A DNA stretch of 64,000 nucleotides from contig JAGZJZ010000009.1 in assembly GCA_018365455.1 (NCBI GenBank), positions 62,001 to 126,000 of the forward strand, given 5' to 3'. Under the pieces are notes generated by a model. It was not told the DNA's origin and did not search any database. It saw only the letters and a program-made list of their open reading frames with translations. Both the position numbers and the translations under genes were made by a program. Within the stretch, counting starts at the first letter, position 1. Each line of letters opens with the position of its first letter. This document shows, piece by piece, positions 1 to 8,367 of the stretch. Source of the stretch: Clostridiales bacterium (GTDB lineage Bacteria; Bacillota; Clostridia; Lachnospirales; Lachnospiraceae).

Positions 1-263
1 AGTTCAGGCTGCATTGCCTCTGCCGGCTGCTCCTGTTTTGTGTCTCTTGCCGCTTCTGCTTTTTCTTTCTTCTGCTCTTTTGTTTTCTTCACTTCTTCTG
101 GTTTCTTCTTTTCCGGCTCCCTGGGTTTGTCATTCTTTACCTCAGGTTTTTGAGCCCCGGATGCTTTTTTAAATACATCCATAAAAGTTTCAACCGGTTC
201 CGGCTGGTTTTTCTTCGTTCGGCCTCCCGCAGCAAAATCAGCCATATTCACTTTAAATACCAC
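1..263 (-). CDS. FliK-like flagellar hook-length protein, N-terminal part (cut by window edge)
   Basis: An open frame begins at a GTG (261-263) placed 7 bases after a strong GGAGGTG ribosome-binding site (271-277) and stays open to the left edge, about 87 codons. An in-frame ATG at 243-245 is too far from that site to be preferred. The visible protein is hydrophilic and very rich in Lys and Glu, with short KKxE-type low-complexity runs and no membrane segment. It follows fliJ by 31 bp in the same direction. FliK, the secreted hook-length ruler, usually occupies this place and often has a low-complexity N-terminus. The assignment rests on position and composition only, because the conserved C-terminal domain lies outside the window. 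Confidence 0.55.
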   Translation of the reverse strand, partial: MVFKVNMADFAAGGRTKKNQPEPVETFMDVFKKASGAQKPEVKNDKPREPEKKKPEEVKKTKEQKKEKAEAARDTKQEQPAEAMQPE

Positions 264-294
264 TGCTTATCACCTCCTGCACCTTCTTATCTAT

Positions 295-744
295 TTAGGA
301 AACGCCCTGCTTTACAAACTTTCCGGAAATGTACTCTAATACGTTTTCCTGTTCTTCCTTTGCAACTGCCTGGCGATATTCCTCCCTTTGTTTTTCTTCC
401 AGCTTAGTCAGCTTGGATACTTCTTTAGATGCCTCTACTACAATCTGCCGCTGCACTTCAATTTCCGTTTCTAATACACTTATCTGCCGTTTAATATCTT
501 CCAGGTGGGTCTTTCCGTTTTTTATCATCATGGTAAATGTATTGATCCGGTAAATCGTTGTTCCCTTTCTGATTTCACGGTCCATCTCCCAATGAATGTC
601 CTGGAGCTGAATTTTAATTTCTTCCTGACAGGCTGCCAGCTCATTTCTCCTTGCCTGCAGCTGTCCCATTGCATTTTTTTCTTTCTGCAGAACTTGTTCC
701 TGATAGTTCTGCATCTTTTTCAAAGTAAATTCAAACTTCTTCAT
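295..744 (-). CDS. fliJ: Flagellar export chaperone FliJ
   Basis: A 149-residue, almost wholly helical protein with heptad-like Leu/Ile spacing and dense Glu/Lys/Gln content. It starts MKKFEFTLKKM, typical of FliJ. FliJ is a soluble coiled-coil part of the flagellar type III export apparatus; it binds the FliI ATPase ring and the export gate and helps escort substrates. The size matches the family (about 147 residues). The ATG has a GAGGGCGG ribosome-binding site and lies 10 bp after the fliI stop, so the two are surely co-transcribed. Sequence conservation in FliJ is weak, so gene order is a large part of the evidence. Confidence 0.85.
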   Translation of the reverse strand: MKKFEFTLKKMQNYQEQVLQKEKNAMGQLQARRNELAACQEEIKIQLQDIHWEMDREIRKGTTIYRINTFTMMIKNGKTHLEDIKRQISVLETEIEVQRQIVVEASKEVSKLTKLEEKQREEYRQAVAKEEQENVLEYISGKFVKQGVS

Positions 745-754
745 AACCGCCCTC

Positions 755-2062
755 TTATTCCACCAGGTTTATCAACCGGATTACGGTTTCTTCCAGGGTA
801 AAAGCCTCATTTGTTTTTTGCTGTAGGAAATCATAAACCTTGTCAATATGCAGCATTGCCTCATCCAGCTCTTTGTTGCTTCCTTTTTTATATGCTCCGA
901 TAGATATCAGGTCTATATTCGCCTCATAGACGGAGAGTATTTTTCTGAATCTGGCGGCTGCCGCTTTGTGTTCCGGCAGCGCAATATCATTCATCAAACG
1001 GCTGACACTGGAGAGAATGTCAATTGCCGGATAACGGTTTCTCGCCGCTACTTTTCGGGATAACATAATATGCCCGTCTATAATTCCTCTTACTGTATCT
1101 GAGATCGGCTCGTTGGTGTCGTCTCCCTCTACCAGTACGGTATAAATTCCGGTAATGGACCCTTCCTCAAAATTACCTGACCGCTCCAGCAGTTTCGGCA
1201 GATCGGAGTAGATAGACGGTGTATATCCCCTCGCCACCGGAGGCTCTCCTATACTGAGCCCAATCTCCCTCTGTGCCATGGCAAACCGGGTAAGGGAATC
1301 CATCATCAAAAGTACATCCATTCCCTGATCTTTGAAATACTCTGCAATTGTTGTTGCCGTCATCGTACATTTGGAACGCATCATAGCAGACTGATTAGAT
1401 GTAGCGACTACCAGAACTGACCTGCGGGCGCCTTCCTCTCCCAGATCCCGCTGGATAAATTCCACCACCTCACGGCTTCTTTCCCCTACCAGTGCAATTA
1501 CATTCACATCTGCTTTAACATTTTTGGCAATCATCCCCATAAGGGTACTCTTACCCACACCGCTCCCTGCAAAGATGCCCATTCTCTGACCTTTACCGAT
1601 CGTCAGCAGTCCGTCAATTGCCTTTACCCCCATCTGAATCGTCGTATCAATTCTGGGACGGAGCATGGGATTGGATTCTTTTCCCGTGATAGAGTAAAAC
1701 CTTTCTCCCCTGATTGGACCTTTTCCATCTATCGGCTGTCCAAGGGCATCTACCGTTCTTCCAATTAAATCATTGGTCACCGGTATTCTCAGTTTGTCTC
1801 CTGTATTGCTTACGGCGCTGCCGTATCCGATTCCCTGAATCTCATCATAAGGCATTAAGAGCACCTTATTTTCCCGGAATCCAACCACCTCCGCATATGC
1901 CGGGGCAGTTCGGTTTGGGATTTCAATTGTACAGACATCCCCGATATTGCAGACAGGTCCAATGGATTCCACCGTCATTCCCACGATTTTGTCAATCTTC
2001 CCCATCTGTGTATAGAGATTTGCTGTCTTTATTACATTCATTACTTTTTCAATGTTCCGCAT
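755..2062 (-). CDS. fliI: Flagellum-specific export ATPase FliI
   Basis: A 435-residue F1-beta-like ATPase that energises export of flagellar rod, hook and filament subunits at the cytoplasmic face of the basal body. The Walker A P-loop reads GIFAGSGVGKST (about residues 163-174). It is followed by LVGERSREV, the Walker B stretch DVLLMMDSLTRFA and the family signature around GEPPVARGYTPSIYSDLPKL. An N-terminal beta-barrel region covers about residues 20-90. The length is normal for FliI. The ATG at 2060-2062 has an AGGTG site 6 bases upstream. It lies 15 bp after fliH, its negative regulator and partner, and just before fliJ, the usual FliH-FliI-FliJ export ATPase module. Confidence 0.97.
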   Translation of the reverse strand: MRNIEKVMNVIKTANLYTQMGKIDKIVGMTVESIGPVCNIGDVCTIEIPNRTAPAYAEVVGFRENKVLLMPYDEIQGIGYGSAVSNTGDKLRIPVTNDLIGRTVDALGQPIDGKGPIRGERFYSITGKESNPMLRPRIDTTIQMGVKAIDGLLTIGKGQRMGIFAGSGVGKSTLMGMIAKNVKADVNVIALVGERSREVVEFIQRDLGEEGARRSVLVVATSNQSAMMRSKCTMTATTIAEYFKDQGMDVLLMMDSLTRFAMAQREIGLSIGEPPVARGYTPSIYSDLPKLLERSGNFEEGSITGIYTVLVEGDDTNEPISDTVRGIIDGHIMLSRKVAARNRYPAIDILSSVSRLMNDIALPEHKAAAARFRKILSVYEANIDLISIGAYKKGSNKELDEAMLHIDKVYDFLQQKTNEAFTLEETVIRLINLVE

Positions 2063-2077
2063 ATTTCACCTGACATA

Positions 2078-2839
2078 TTAGTCACTCTCAAGTTTTTGAA
2101 GCTGTCTTCTGAGATTTTCGATCTGAACGGAAACCGATACATCCATGATTCCTTCTTCTGTCTCAATCCTGCAGCCCTCTTTTTCCATGCCGTTGGTCTT
2201 TATTCTTATATTCCCGGGAATCCGTTCCCTGACAGAATCCAGTTCCCATTCAAGTTTATCTATCAGTTTCGTCATTTCTTCGGATAAAACAATGTTAATC
2301 TGCCGTTTATCTTTTTCAGCCATTACCGCAGTCTTCACCAGCTCTGCCATCTGGGTTTCATCCTCCTGTATGCGCATACTCATAATCCGTGATGCGATTT
2401 CCAGAGACATATCCACAACGCTCTTTTGAAGGCTGCTGCTGCTTTTGGCAACCTGATTCTGTAACGTCTCAAGTGCCCTATTCAATTCATCCAGAGAAGC
2501 CGCCACCTTCTCTTCCATCTGGCGGATTCCTTCTCTTTTCCCTTCTTCAACCGCCTGCTTTTTTAATCGTTCGGATTCTTCAATTGCAGTATTTACAATG
2601 GTATCCCGCTTTGCATAAGCATCTTCTAAAATCTTAGCCACAGATTTTTCAGCTCTCTTGGTTGCTTCAGCCAGTAAATCCTCCAGCTCTTCTTCCGGAC
2701 CTGCCTGGTTATCTTCCACCTGCCCGTTTACGATGGTGATTTCTTCCGGTATATCCTGCTCTTCTCTTTTGTATAATTCAATTTTTCCATCTTCCAGGAT
2801 GGTGTCTTCCGACTTAATAATCCTATACAAGAATGTCAT
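2078..2839 (-). CDS. fliH: Flagellar assembly protein FliH
   Basis: About 253 residues: an acidic N-terminus, a long helical middle (residues about 55-135) rich in Ala/Glu/Lys with repeated small-residue spacing, and a C-terminal globular part resembling the FliH/V-ATPase E-subunit fold. FliH binds and restrains FliI and links the export ATPase to the C-ring. The gene overlaps the end of fliG: the fliG stop is at 2823-2825, and the likely start is the ATG at 2837-2839 (MTFLYRI), which has an AAGG-type site at usable spacing. An ATG three codons upstream (2848) would overlap its own ribosome-binding site. Identification relies on the C-terminal region and on the strictly conserved gene order. 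Confidence 0.88.
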   Translation of the reverse strand: MTFLYRIIKSEDTILEDGKIELYKREEQDIPEEITIVNGQVEDNQAGPEEELEDLLAEATKRAEKSVAKILEDAYAKRDTIVNTAIEESERLKKQAVEEGKREGIRQMEEKVAASLDELNRALETLQNQVAKSSSSLQKSVVDMSLEIASRIMSMRIQEDETQMAELVKTAVMAEKDKRQINIVLSEEMTKLIDKLEWELDSVRERIPGNIRIKTNGMEKEGCRIETEEGIMDVSVSVQIENLRRQLQKLESD

Positions 2840-3830
2840 CCTTTCCATCCTTAGAAATTACAACTTCTCCTTCTTCTTCCAGCCTTCGGATTACAGCCAC
2901 AACTCTCTGCTGTGCTTCCTCCACATCCCGCATACGGATATTGCGAAGGTATTCCATATCTGTCCGAATTGAATCCCGCATTCTGGCGGACATATTAGAG
3001 AAGATAGCATTTACCACTTCTTCATTGGCAGCCTTTAACGCCACTGCCAGATCCTTAGAATCCACTTCACGAATAAACCGCTGTATAGACATAGGATCCA
3101 GGTATGCAATATCTTCGAATACAAACATCAGCTTCCGTACACTGTCTGCCAGTTCCGGATTCTTTATTGTTAATTCATCAAATATATCCCGTTCTGTTCC
3201 ACGGTCTACATGGTTCATAATATCTGCAATATAGTTCAAGCCGCCCACTTCCATCATGTCAGCCATTCCTGTTGTATCCAGCTTGCTCTCCACCACATTT
3301 TCTACAATTTTTATAAAATGGGGCTGTGCCCTTTCCATATTAGCAATCCGCTCTACCACATCTACCCTGACTTCTCTGGGAAGACTGGCAATAATCTGAG
3401 ATGCCTGTTCTGCATTGGCATAGGACAGGATCAGCGCCAGCGTCTGCGGGTGCTCGTTCTGAATGACAGTCATAAGGCTTTTATAATCAACTTTCCGAAG
3501 AAATCCAAACGCCTGGGTCTTTAAGGTTCTCCCTACACGTTCCATAAGATTATTCGCCTGCTGGGAGCCAAACGCCTTTTCCAAAACGCTTTTTGCATAG
3601 TCCATTCCGCCCTCAGTGATTATCTTCCGCGCCATACAGCATTCTGTAAATTCTTTTGCTATAGTATCCAGTTCATCTTCTTTTAATCTCGGCATCCTTG
3701 CCAGCTCAACCGATAACTGTTCTATTTCACTTTCTTTTAATAACTTAAATACAACTGACGCATCATCTGTTCCCAAAATGGAAATAATGGCAGCTGATTT
3801 TTCCGCCAGGCTCCTTCCCTCTAAAGCCAT
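2823..3830 (-). CDS. fliG: Flagellar motor switch protein FliG
   Basis: About 335 residues with the three FliG domains: an N-terminal FliF-binding domain, a middle domain containing the EHPQ motif (NEHPQTLALILSY), and a C-terminal torque domain with charged helix residues around IQRFIREVDSKDLAVALK. FliG forms the upper C-ring; it couples to the stator and, with FliM and FliN, sets rotation direction. The start chosen is the ATG at 3828-3830 (MALEGRSL), 12 bases after GGAGG. An ATG at 3842 has essentially no spacing and would overlap fliF by 11 bp. The gene continues directly into fliH by overlap, which implies translational coupling. Confidence 0.96.
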   Translation of the reverse strand: MALEGRSLAEKSAAIISILGTDDASVVFKLLKESEIEQLSVELARMPRLKEDELDTIAKEFTECCMARKIITEGGMDYAKSVLEKAFGSQQANNLMERVGRTLKTQAFGFLRKVDYKSLMTVIQNEHPQTLALILSYANAEQASQIIASLPREVRVDVVERIANMERAQPHFIKIVENVVESKLDTTGMADMMEVGGLNYIADIMNHVDRGTERDIFDELTIKNPELADSVRKLMFVFEDIAYLDPMSIQRFIREVDSKDLAVALKAANEEVVNAIFSNMSARMRDSIRTDMEYLRNIRMRDVEEAQQRVVAVIRRLEEEGEVVISKDGKDDILV

Positions 3831-3831
3831 C

Positions 3832-5466
3832 TTACTTTTCATCCTCCTTCAACCAGGAACTGAGCATGGCAGCAACAATCTCCGGATTGGACTTTGCAAA
3901 TGACCGCACTTCCTCTGTAGGCGCTTTATTCAGCTTAACTTCCTGGTTAATTGTATTCTGTACCGCATCTTCTTCTGCACGTTCTGCCGGATCGGTACCA
4001 TCCGCTGTCGTTTCCGGATCCAGACTGACCGCCAGTGCCTCTTTGAAGATTTCGTCTTCTTCTTTTGATATCTTTTTCCTGCGGCGTACCAGCAGGCATA
4101 ACAGCAGAACGATCAGCAGTACTGCTGCCACCCCGCCTCCAATGACAATCCGGTCATCTAAATTACTAAATATTGATTTTGGTTCTTCCGGTTTTGCAGC
4201 CGGTTCTGTCTGCTTTGTCTCCTGTATCTGCTGGAAACTTGTCACAACAATATCAGCCGGATCAATATTCGCCGCCTTCGATGCAGAATTGATTAACTCC
4301 TGCCGCTTCGCATCGGTCAGATTATTGTCATTAACCGTTATTGCCACCGTAGCCTTCTCCAGCTTGACATTATCTTTTTCAATTTGTTTCTTTATGTAGC
4401 TTACTAAGTAATCCTCACTTCTGGAATAGTCTCCGGTTGTTTTATCCGCACCGGTATTATCCCCATTTGTATAGGTAGGAACATCCGTATTATTCTCTTC
4501 CCCCGCAACAGCCCCGGCTGCTTTTGCTTCTTTGTCTGTCAAATCCCGATTTTCTTCAAAATGTTCCTGTACCCCCTTATTATCTTCGGAAGGAACATAT
4601 TTTAAATTTTCCGTAAGCATTTTATCATAATCAATCACTACGGTAGCAGATACCCGGAATTGATCCGCAGGGTAACCCAGGGACATGACATTGCTTATTT
4701 TATCTTCCAGCTTTTTTTCTACTTTTGATTCAAAATCCAGGCGGTCCAAACCATAGTAGCTGCTGTCTTCACCTTCATTTGCAGCCAGTTCTTCCATTGT
4801 ATCGGAGTTTACTACCGTTACCTTATCCGTGGTCAGCCTGGGTACACTGTTTGCCACCAGATTCTTGATAGCCGTCACTTTTTCCGGTGTTAGAGAAAAA
4901 CCCGGAAGCAAATTCAATGATACCGATCCCGTACTCCCAGACTCATTATCATCCCAGACATAATTACTTTCATCAGGTACATTCAGCGTAACAATTGCTT
5001 TTTTAATCCCCTGCATATTATTTAAAGTTCGTTCCATACGATCCTGGAGATTCAAAAGCAGGTATTGCTTCTTCTCGAATTCCGTAGTTGTAAATCCTGT
5101 ATTGTCGGAAAATATATTAAATGGAAGTGTTGTCTTTGGATAACCAAGCGCAGACATATCCAGCATAATATCACCTAATTGTTCCGACGGAACCATAACT
5201 TCGCCTTCCGCATTCCTCTTTGTTTCCACGGAACGGCTCTGTAAAACTGCTAAAACTTCTGTATTCTCTTCTCTGCTCATACCGGGAAACAGCACTTCAT
5301 AGGACTGGTTATTCATATTCAGTGCTACCGTTAATCCAATAGCCAGTATAACTATTCCCGCCAATACCCCGATTAATATCTTTTTCTCTTTGCTGCCCTT
5401 CTCTAACAGCCTGCCCAGGCTTTTCTGATTACCTGCCTTCTCCTTTATCTTATCCACTGCACTCAT
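3832..5466 (-). CDS. fliF: Flagellar MS-ring protein FliF
   Basis: 544 residues with two membrane segments, about residues 29-50 (ILIGVLAGIVILAIGL) and 436-460 (IVIGGGVAAVLLIVLLLCLL). They flank a large extracytoplasmic portion with the YscJ/FliF ring-building motifs, including SYEVLFPGMSREE and the helix-rich stretch around EKKQYLLLNLQDRMERTL. FliF forms the MS ring, the base plate of the flagellar motor and housing of the export gate. The C-terminal cytoplasmic tail ends in a conserved segment (EVRSFAKSNPEIVAAMLSSW) that binds FliG, which is encoded immediately downstream. The ribosome-binding site is GGAGAG, 3 bases before the ATG. Confidence 0.97.
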   Translation of the reverse strand: MSAVDKIKEKAGNQKSLGRLLEKGSKEKKILIGVLAGIVILAIGLTVALNMNNQSYEVLFPGMSREENTEVLAVLQSRSVETKRNAEGEVMVPSEQLGDIMLDMSALGYPKTTLPFNIFSDNTGFTTTEFEKKQYLLLNLQDRMERTLNNMQGIKKAIVTLNVPDESNYVWDDNESGSTGSVSLNLLPGFSLTPEKVTAIKNLVANSVPRLTTDKVTVVNSDTMEELAANEGEDSSYYGLDRLDFESKVEKKLEDKISNVMSLGYPADQFRVSATVVIDYDKMLTENLKYVPSEDNKGVQEHFEENRDLTDKEAKAAGAVAGEENNTDVPTYTNGDNTGADKTTGDYSRSEDYLVSYIKKQIEKDNVKLEKATVAITVNDNNLTDAKRQELINSASKAANIDPADIVVTSFQQIQETKQTEPAAKPEEPKSIFSNLDDRIVIGGGVAAVLLIVLLLCLLVRRRKKISKEEDEIFKEALAVSLDPETTADGTDPAERAEEDAVQNTINQEVKLNKAPTEEVRSFAKSNPEIVAAMLSSWLKEDEK

Positions 5467-5531
5467 TTGCTCTCCATCATTATCCTATCTTTTTCATATT
5501 CCACGCCTTTATTTACTTCCAGAAACATGCT

Positions 5532-5846
5532 CTAGACCTGCATTCCCATAATCTGATTATAGGCTCCTACTGCCTTACTCATAAGCTGTGTCGTAAATTC
5601 CACTGCGGCCGCACTCTGTTCCGCCTGTATCATAGCTGTATGCAGATCATCCAGTTTTCCCGTTGCCAGCAGCACATCTGTCTCCTGCGTTTTCTTAACT
5701 TCATTCTCTGTATTCTGTATGGCTTCTTTAAAAATATCCTGAAAAGATTTCCCCGTCTTATCCTGGACGTTTCCATTATCCGAGGGCTTATTTATTTCTT
5801 CTAACGATTTTACTGGCTCCATTCTTGTTATTGGCACTAAATACAT
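5532..5846 (-). CDS. fliE: Flagellar hook-basal body protein FliE
   Basis: A 104-residue small helical protein. The C-terminal half (HTAMIQAEQSAAAVEFTTQLMSKAVGAYNQIMGMQV) is the highly conserved FliE signature. FliE is exported and joins the MS ring to the proximal rod. The ATG (5844-5846) is preceded by AAAGGAGAG. In many Clostridia flgB and flgC lie directly upstream of fliE. Here a 469-bp AT-rich gap lies upstream and no flagellar gene follows up to the spmB gene, so fliE appears to be the first gene of this operon. Confidence 0.95.
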   Translation of the reverse strand: MYLVPITRMEPVKSLEEINKPSDNGNVQDKTGKSFQDIFKEAIQNTENEVKKTQETDVLLATGKLDDLHTAMIQAEQSAAAVEFTTQLMSKAVGAYNQIMGMQV

Positions 5847-5976
5847 ATCTTCTCTCCTTTACACCGCTTTTTATTTATTCCATTAGAGTAAAACCCTTTT
5901 TTACATCTTCGCTCAATTTCGTTAACCTTCCAAGTCACATCCGACAATAATTACCAATTTTCGCATAATATTATTA

Positions 5977-5982
5977 ATTATA
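5977..5982 (-). promoter_or_regulatory. Possible extended -10 promoter of the flagellar operon
   Basis: On the minus strand the sequence reads TGGTATAAT, a perfect -10 hexamer with an upstream TG element, about 130 bases before the fliE start. No good -35 is visible, which is tolerated by extended -10 promoters. No sigma-D (TAAA-N15-GCCGATAA-like) promoter was seen. This is a pattern match only. Confidence 0.4.
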
Positions 5983-6177
5983 CCATATAAAATTTAAGAA
6001 AGACATCATTATTTTTATAAAATATTACTATATTCTTCCAATATTTTAGGCCTTCTGTATTTAATTCGTAATAAAGATTTTTTTTTACAAAAACATACAA
6101 AATTTTGTTCTGCTATATATTTTATTTTTTCTTATTCTCCATCACAAATAAGGTTCATTTCATGCTGAAATTAAAAG

Positions 6178-6249
6178 TTATCCACATTTTATTCAAATAA
6201 AGTAAATATTGTATCCACATTTTCCACAAAAGAGTGTGAATTGTTCACA
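6178..6249 (+). other. Cluster of DnaA-box-like sites
   Basis: Four same-orientation matches to the DnaA box lie within 72 bases: a perfect TTATCCACA at 6178-6186, GTATCCACA at 6211-6219 (one mismatch), TTTTCCACA at 6220-6228 (one mismatch) and TTGTTCACA at 6241-6249 (two mismatches). They flank the very AT-rich stretch to the left. Whether DnaA binds here, and whether this is regulatory or origin-like, is unknown. No dnaA, dnaN or other origin-linked gene is in view. Confidence 0.4.
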
Positions 6250-6315
6250 AAAAAGAAAGGCATGCTAATATCTCAGCACACCATACTTATCATTGTTTCA
6301 TTATTAAATTTTCCC

Positions 6316-6840
6316 TTACATCCTCCCAGCCAGTACAACACTGGCAATAATACCAGCAAGCGTAGCCACCAGGGCTCCTGCCAGAGTATATCTGGTCTTC
6401 TTTACTTTCGCTGTCATAAAATAAACAGACATGGTATAAAATATGGTCTCCGTACAGCTCATCATAATGGAGGTAAGAATCCCCATTGCAGAGTCCGGTC
6501 CATATTCTTTGAAAATATCCAGAACCAGTCCTGTTGCAGCGCTGGACGAGAACATCCTGACAATCGCAACCGGCATGAGCTGGGGCGGAAATCCTACATT
6601 TTGCAAAAGCCCTCCCAGCACACTGGACAGCATATCAAGGAATCCGGAGGCCCGCAGAATTCCAACCGCTACCATAAGCCCAATCAGCGTAGGCATGATC
6701 TGGATTACTGTGTGGAATCCATCCACAGCACCTTTTATAAATGTTTCATAAACATTTTTCTTCATTAGCAGTCCATATCCCACGATATAAAAAATAACAA
6801 AGGGAATCATAAAAGTAGAAAGAAAGACGAGTACCTTCAT
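6316..6840 (-). CDS. spmB: Spore maturation protein B
   Basis: A membrane protein of about 174 residues with several hydrophobic helices and the nucleoside-recognition (Gate) domain features of SpmB, such as the central QIMPTLIGLMVAVGILRASG and MPVAIVRMFSSSAATG. SpmB is needed with SpmA for spore core dehydration and heat resistance in Bacillus and Clostridium; its transport substrate is unknown. The start chosen is the ATG at 6838-6840 (MKVLVF), 6 bases after AGGAG. A start 7 codons upstream has no good site and would give 181 residues. spmA normally sits directly upstream; here a GGDEF gene ends 91 bp upstream instead, so spmB stands alone in view. Confidence 0.9.
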   Translation of the reverse strand: MKVLVFLSTFMIPFVIFYIVGYGLLMKKNVYETFIKGAVDGFHTVIQIMPTLIGLMVAVGILRASGFLDMLSSVLGGLLQNVGFPPQLMPVAIVRMFSSSAATGLVLDIFKEYGPDSAMGILTSIMMSCTETIFYTMSVYFMTAKVKKTRYTLAGALVATLAGIIASVVLAGRM

Positions 6841-6931
6841 CCGTATCTCCTGCCTGTACATCTCTTACTCACAGCATATGAACGTTTTTCTTGTTTTATG
6901 TCCCATGAAATCGGGGTCATCAGAACTTTGT

Positions 6932-8236
6932 CTAGAACTCTTCCACCTTTGATATAAACCCGGCAAACAATTCCGGAATATCATACTTGTCACGAAACAG
7001 ATAGCCTCTGCACCTGAGACGAACCCATTCTCCATTCCGGTTTTTAGCACGGTATACGACATTATGGGTGTCTACCCTTCCATCGGCAATTTCCTGGTTT
7101 GCCTCCAGAAAACATTTTTTATCATCGGGGTGGATAAAACTCCCCCAGACTGCTGCTGCATTGGGAATAACCTGTCCTGGAAGTCCAAATTCTTCTACCA
7201 TAGCCGCAGAGTACCGAAAAGTTCCTGTTTTCATATTACCCGCATATATGTAGTCATCTGTACTTTTCATCAGTGCATCATACAGATGCTCCTTATCGTA
7301 GTCAAAATCCTCTACCGCCGCCTGATACTCACTCCGGCTGCTGCTCAATTTTTCTTCCGCCTTCCGGATGTGATACACCTTTTTCTGGCGGTACATTTCC
7401 TCATCGGCAAGGGAAATTACTTTTGAGACTGTAAAATTGTCCCTTCCTGATATTTCTACAATTCCAAAGCAGAAGGATACCTCATAGGGAATATCCTTTT
7501 CCTTTACAATTTTCCTCAGGTCCTTTTGGATAGAACGGACCCGTCCGCCTGCCTCGTCCAGACCGATACCCGGAAAAATAATTACAAATTCATCACCGCT
7601 GAGCCGAAATGCCATATCCTCCGCCGTTAAATTGTCCAGTGCTGCCTGGGCTATGCAGGAGATACTTTTATCCCCTTCATAATGTCCGTAAAGATCATTA
7701 ATCTGTTTTAATCCATTGAGATCATACAGACAGACGCACAGGGACCGATCTGTACCCTGCAGCTTTTTTAAAGCCTCCTGCAGTAGTACTTTCCCTGCAC
7801 GTCTGTTAAACATCCCGGTTAATTCATCCGTACTGGCGATTTCCGTAATGCGCTTAAACTCGGTAATATCCACGGAGTGTTGCAAATGCACCAGCCTGCC
7901 GTCCGCCCATTTAATCAGGCTGTCATAATTTTCATAGATGCGTCCCGTTGCCGTATTTTCCTCCTCCCAGATACAGAAAGGCGTTTCGCTTTCCTGCTCC
8001 AGCAGACGCGCAATCGGGCAAAAGGAACACCTTTGATTCATTCCCCGCTGCAAAACCTGCCAGCAGATCTTACCTTCCGGATTCTCCACACCAAAGATCT
8101 CCTGCATGTTTTTGCTCATAAATATAATCTCATCTGTTTCAATATCGCTGACATACAACACAGCATTCATATTATTTAACAACGAGTCAAATACGAAGCT
8201 CTGCATATTCAATGCTTTTCTATCATCTTTGTCCAT
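6932..8236 (-). CDS. PAS-GGDEF-PAS diguanylate cyclase
   Basis: About 434 residues, no membrane segment. An N-terminal PAS-like domain (about residues 12-125) contains a Cys-rich segment (CWQVLQRGMNQRCSFC). It is followed by a GGDEF domain (about 135-300) with STDELTGMFNRR and the active-site loop LSGDEF, and a C-terminal PAS_3-type domain (about 320-430). GGDEF proteins make cyclic di-GMP from two GTP; here the first Gly of the loop is Ser, a variant usually still active. Cyclic di-GMP would fit control of motility or surface attachment next to flagellar genes, but that link is inferred. The ATG at 8234-8236 has an AGGGGA site. Confidence 0.88.
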   Translation of the reverse strand: MDKDDRKALNMQSFVFDSLLNNMNAVLYVSDIETDEIIFMSKNMQEIFGVENPEGKICWQVLQRGMNQRCSFCPIARLLEQESETPFCIWEEENTATGRIYENYDSLIKWADGRLVHLQHSVDITEFKRITEIASTDELTGMFNRRAGKVLLQEALKKLQGTDRSLCVCLYDLNGLKQINDLYGHYEGDKSISCIAQAALDNLTAEDMAFRLSGDEFVIIFPGIGLDEAGGRVRSIQKDLRKIVKEKDIPYEVSFCFGIVEISGRDNFTVSKVISLADEEMYRQKKVYHIRKAEEKLSSSRSEYQAAVEDFDYDKEHLYDALMKSTDDYIYAGNMKTGTFRYSAAMVEEFGLPGQVIPNAAAVWGSFIHPDDKKCFLEANQEIADGRVDTHNVVYRAKNRNGEWVRLRCRGYLFRDKYDIPELFAGFISKVEEF

Positions 8237-8367
8237 AGAAAATCCCCTCTGCCTGTTATTACTGCAATGCGGTTTATGACCATAATTCAATATTTTTATT
8301 ATACCATGGAATGATAAGTCCTACAATAATATACGGGTAATTTTCCGTAGGGCATTTGCCGTACCGT

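Larger units (their letters stand above)
5847..6315. other. AT-rich intergenic region between fliE and spmB
   Basis: No credible gene is visible in these 469 bases. A frame on the plus strand beginning at 6241 is antisense to spmB and has no family features. The region is very AT-rich from about 5940 to 6140. It holds a possible promoter for the flagellar operon and a group of DnaA-box-like sites, listed separately. Confidence 0.7.

Noticed and set aside
5847..6315. Calling the fliE-spmB gap the chromosomal origin
   Set aside because: The DnaA-box-like cluster is suggestive, but no dnaA, dnaN, recF, gyrB or rpmH is near, so only the sites themselves are reported.
6241..6768. A 175-codon open frame on the plus strand opposite spmB
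   Set aside because: It lies antisense to a well-supported membrane protein gene, has no ribosome-binding site and shows no domain-like composition.
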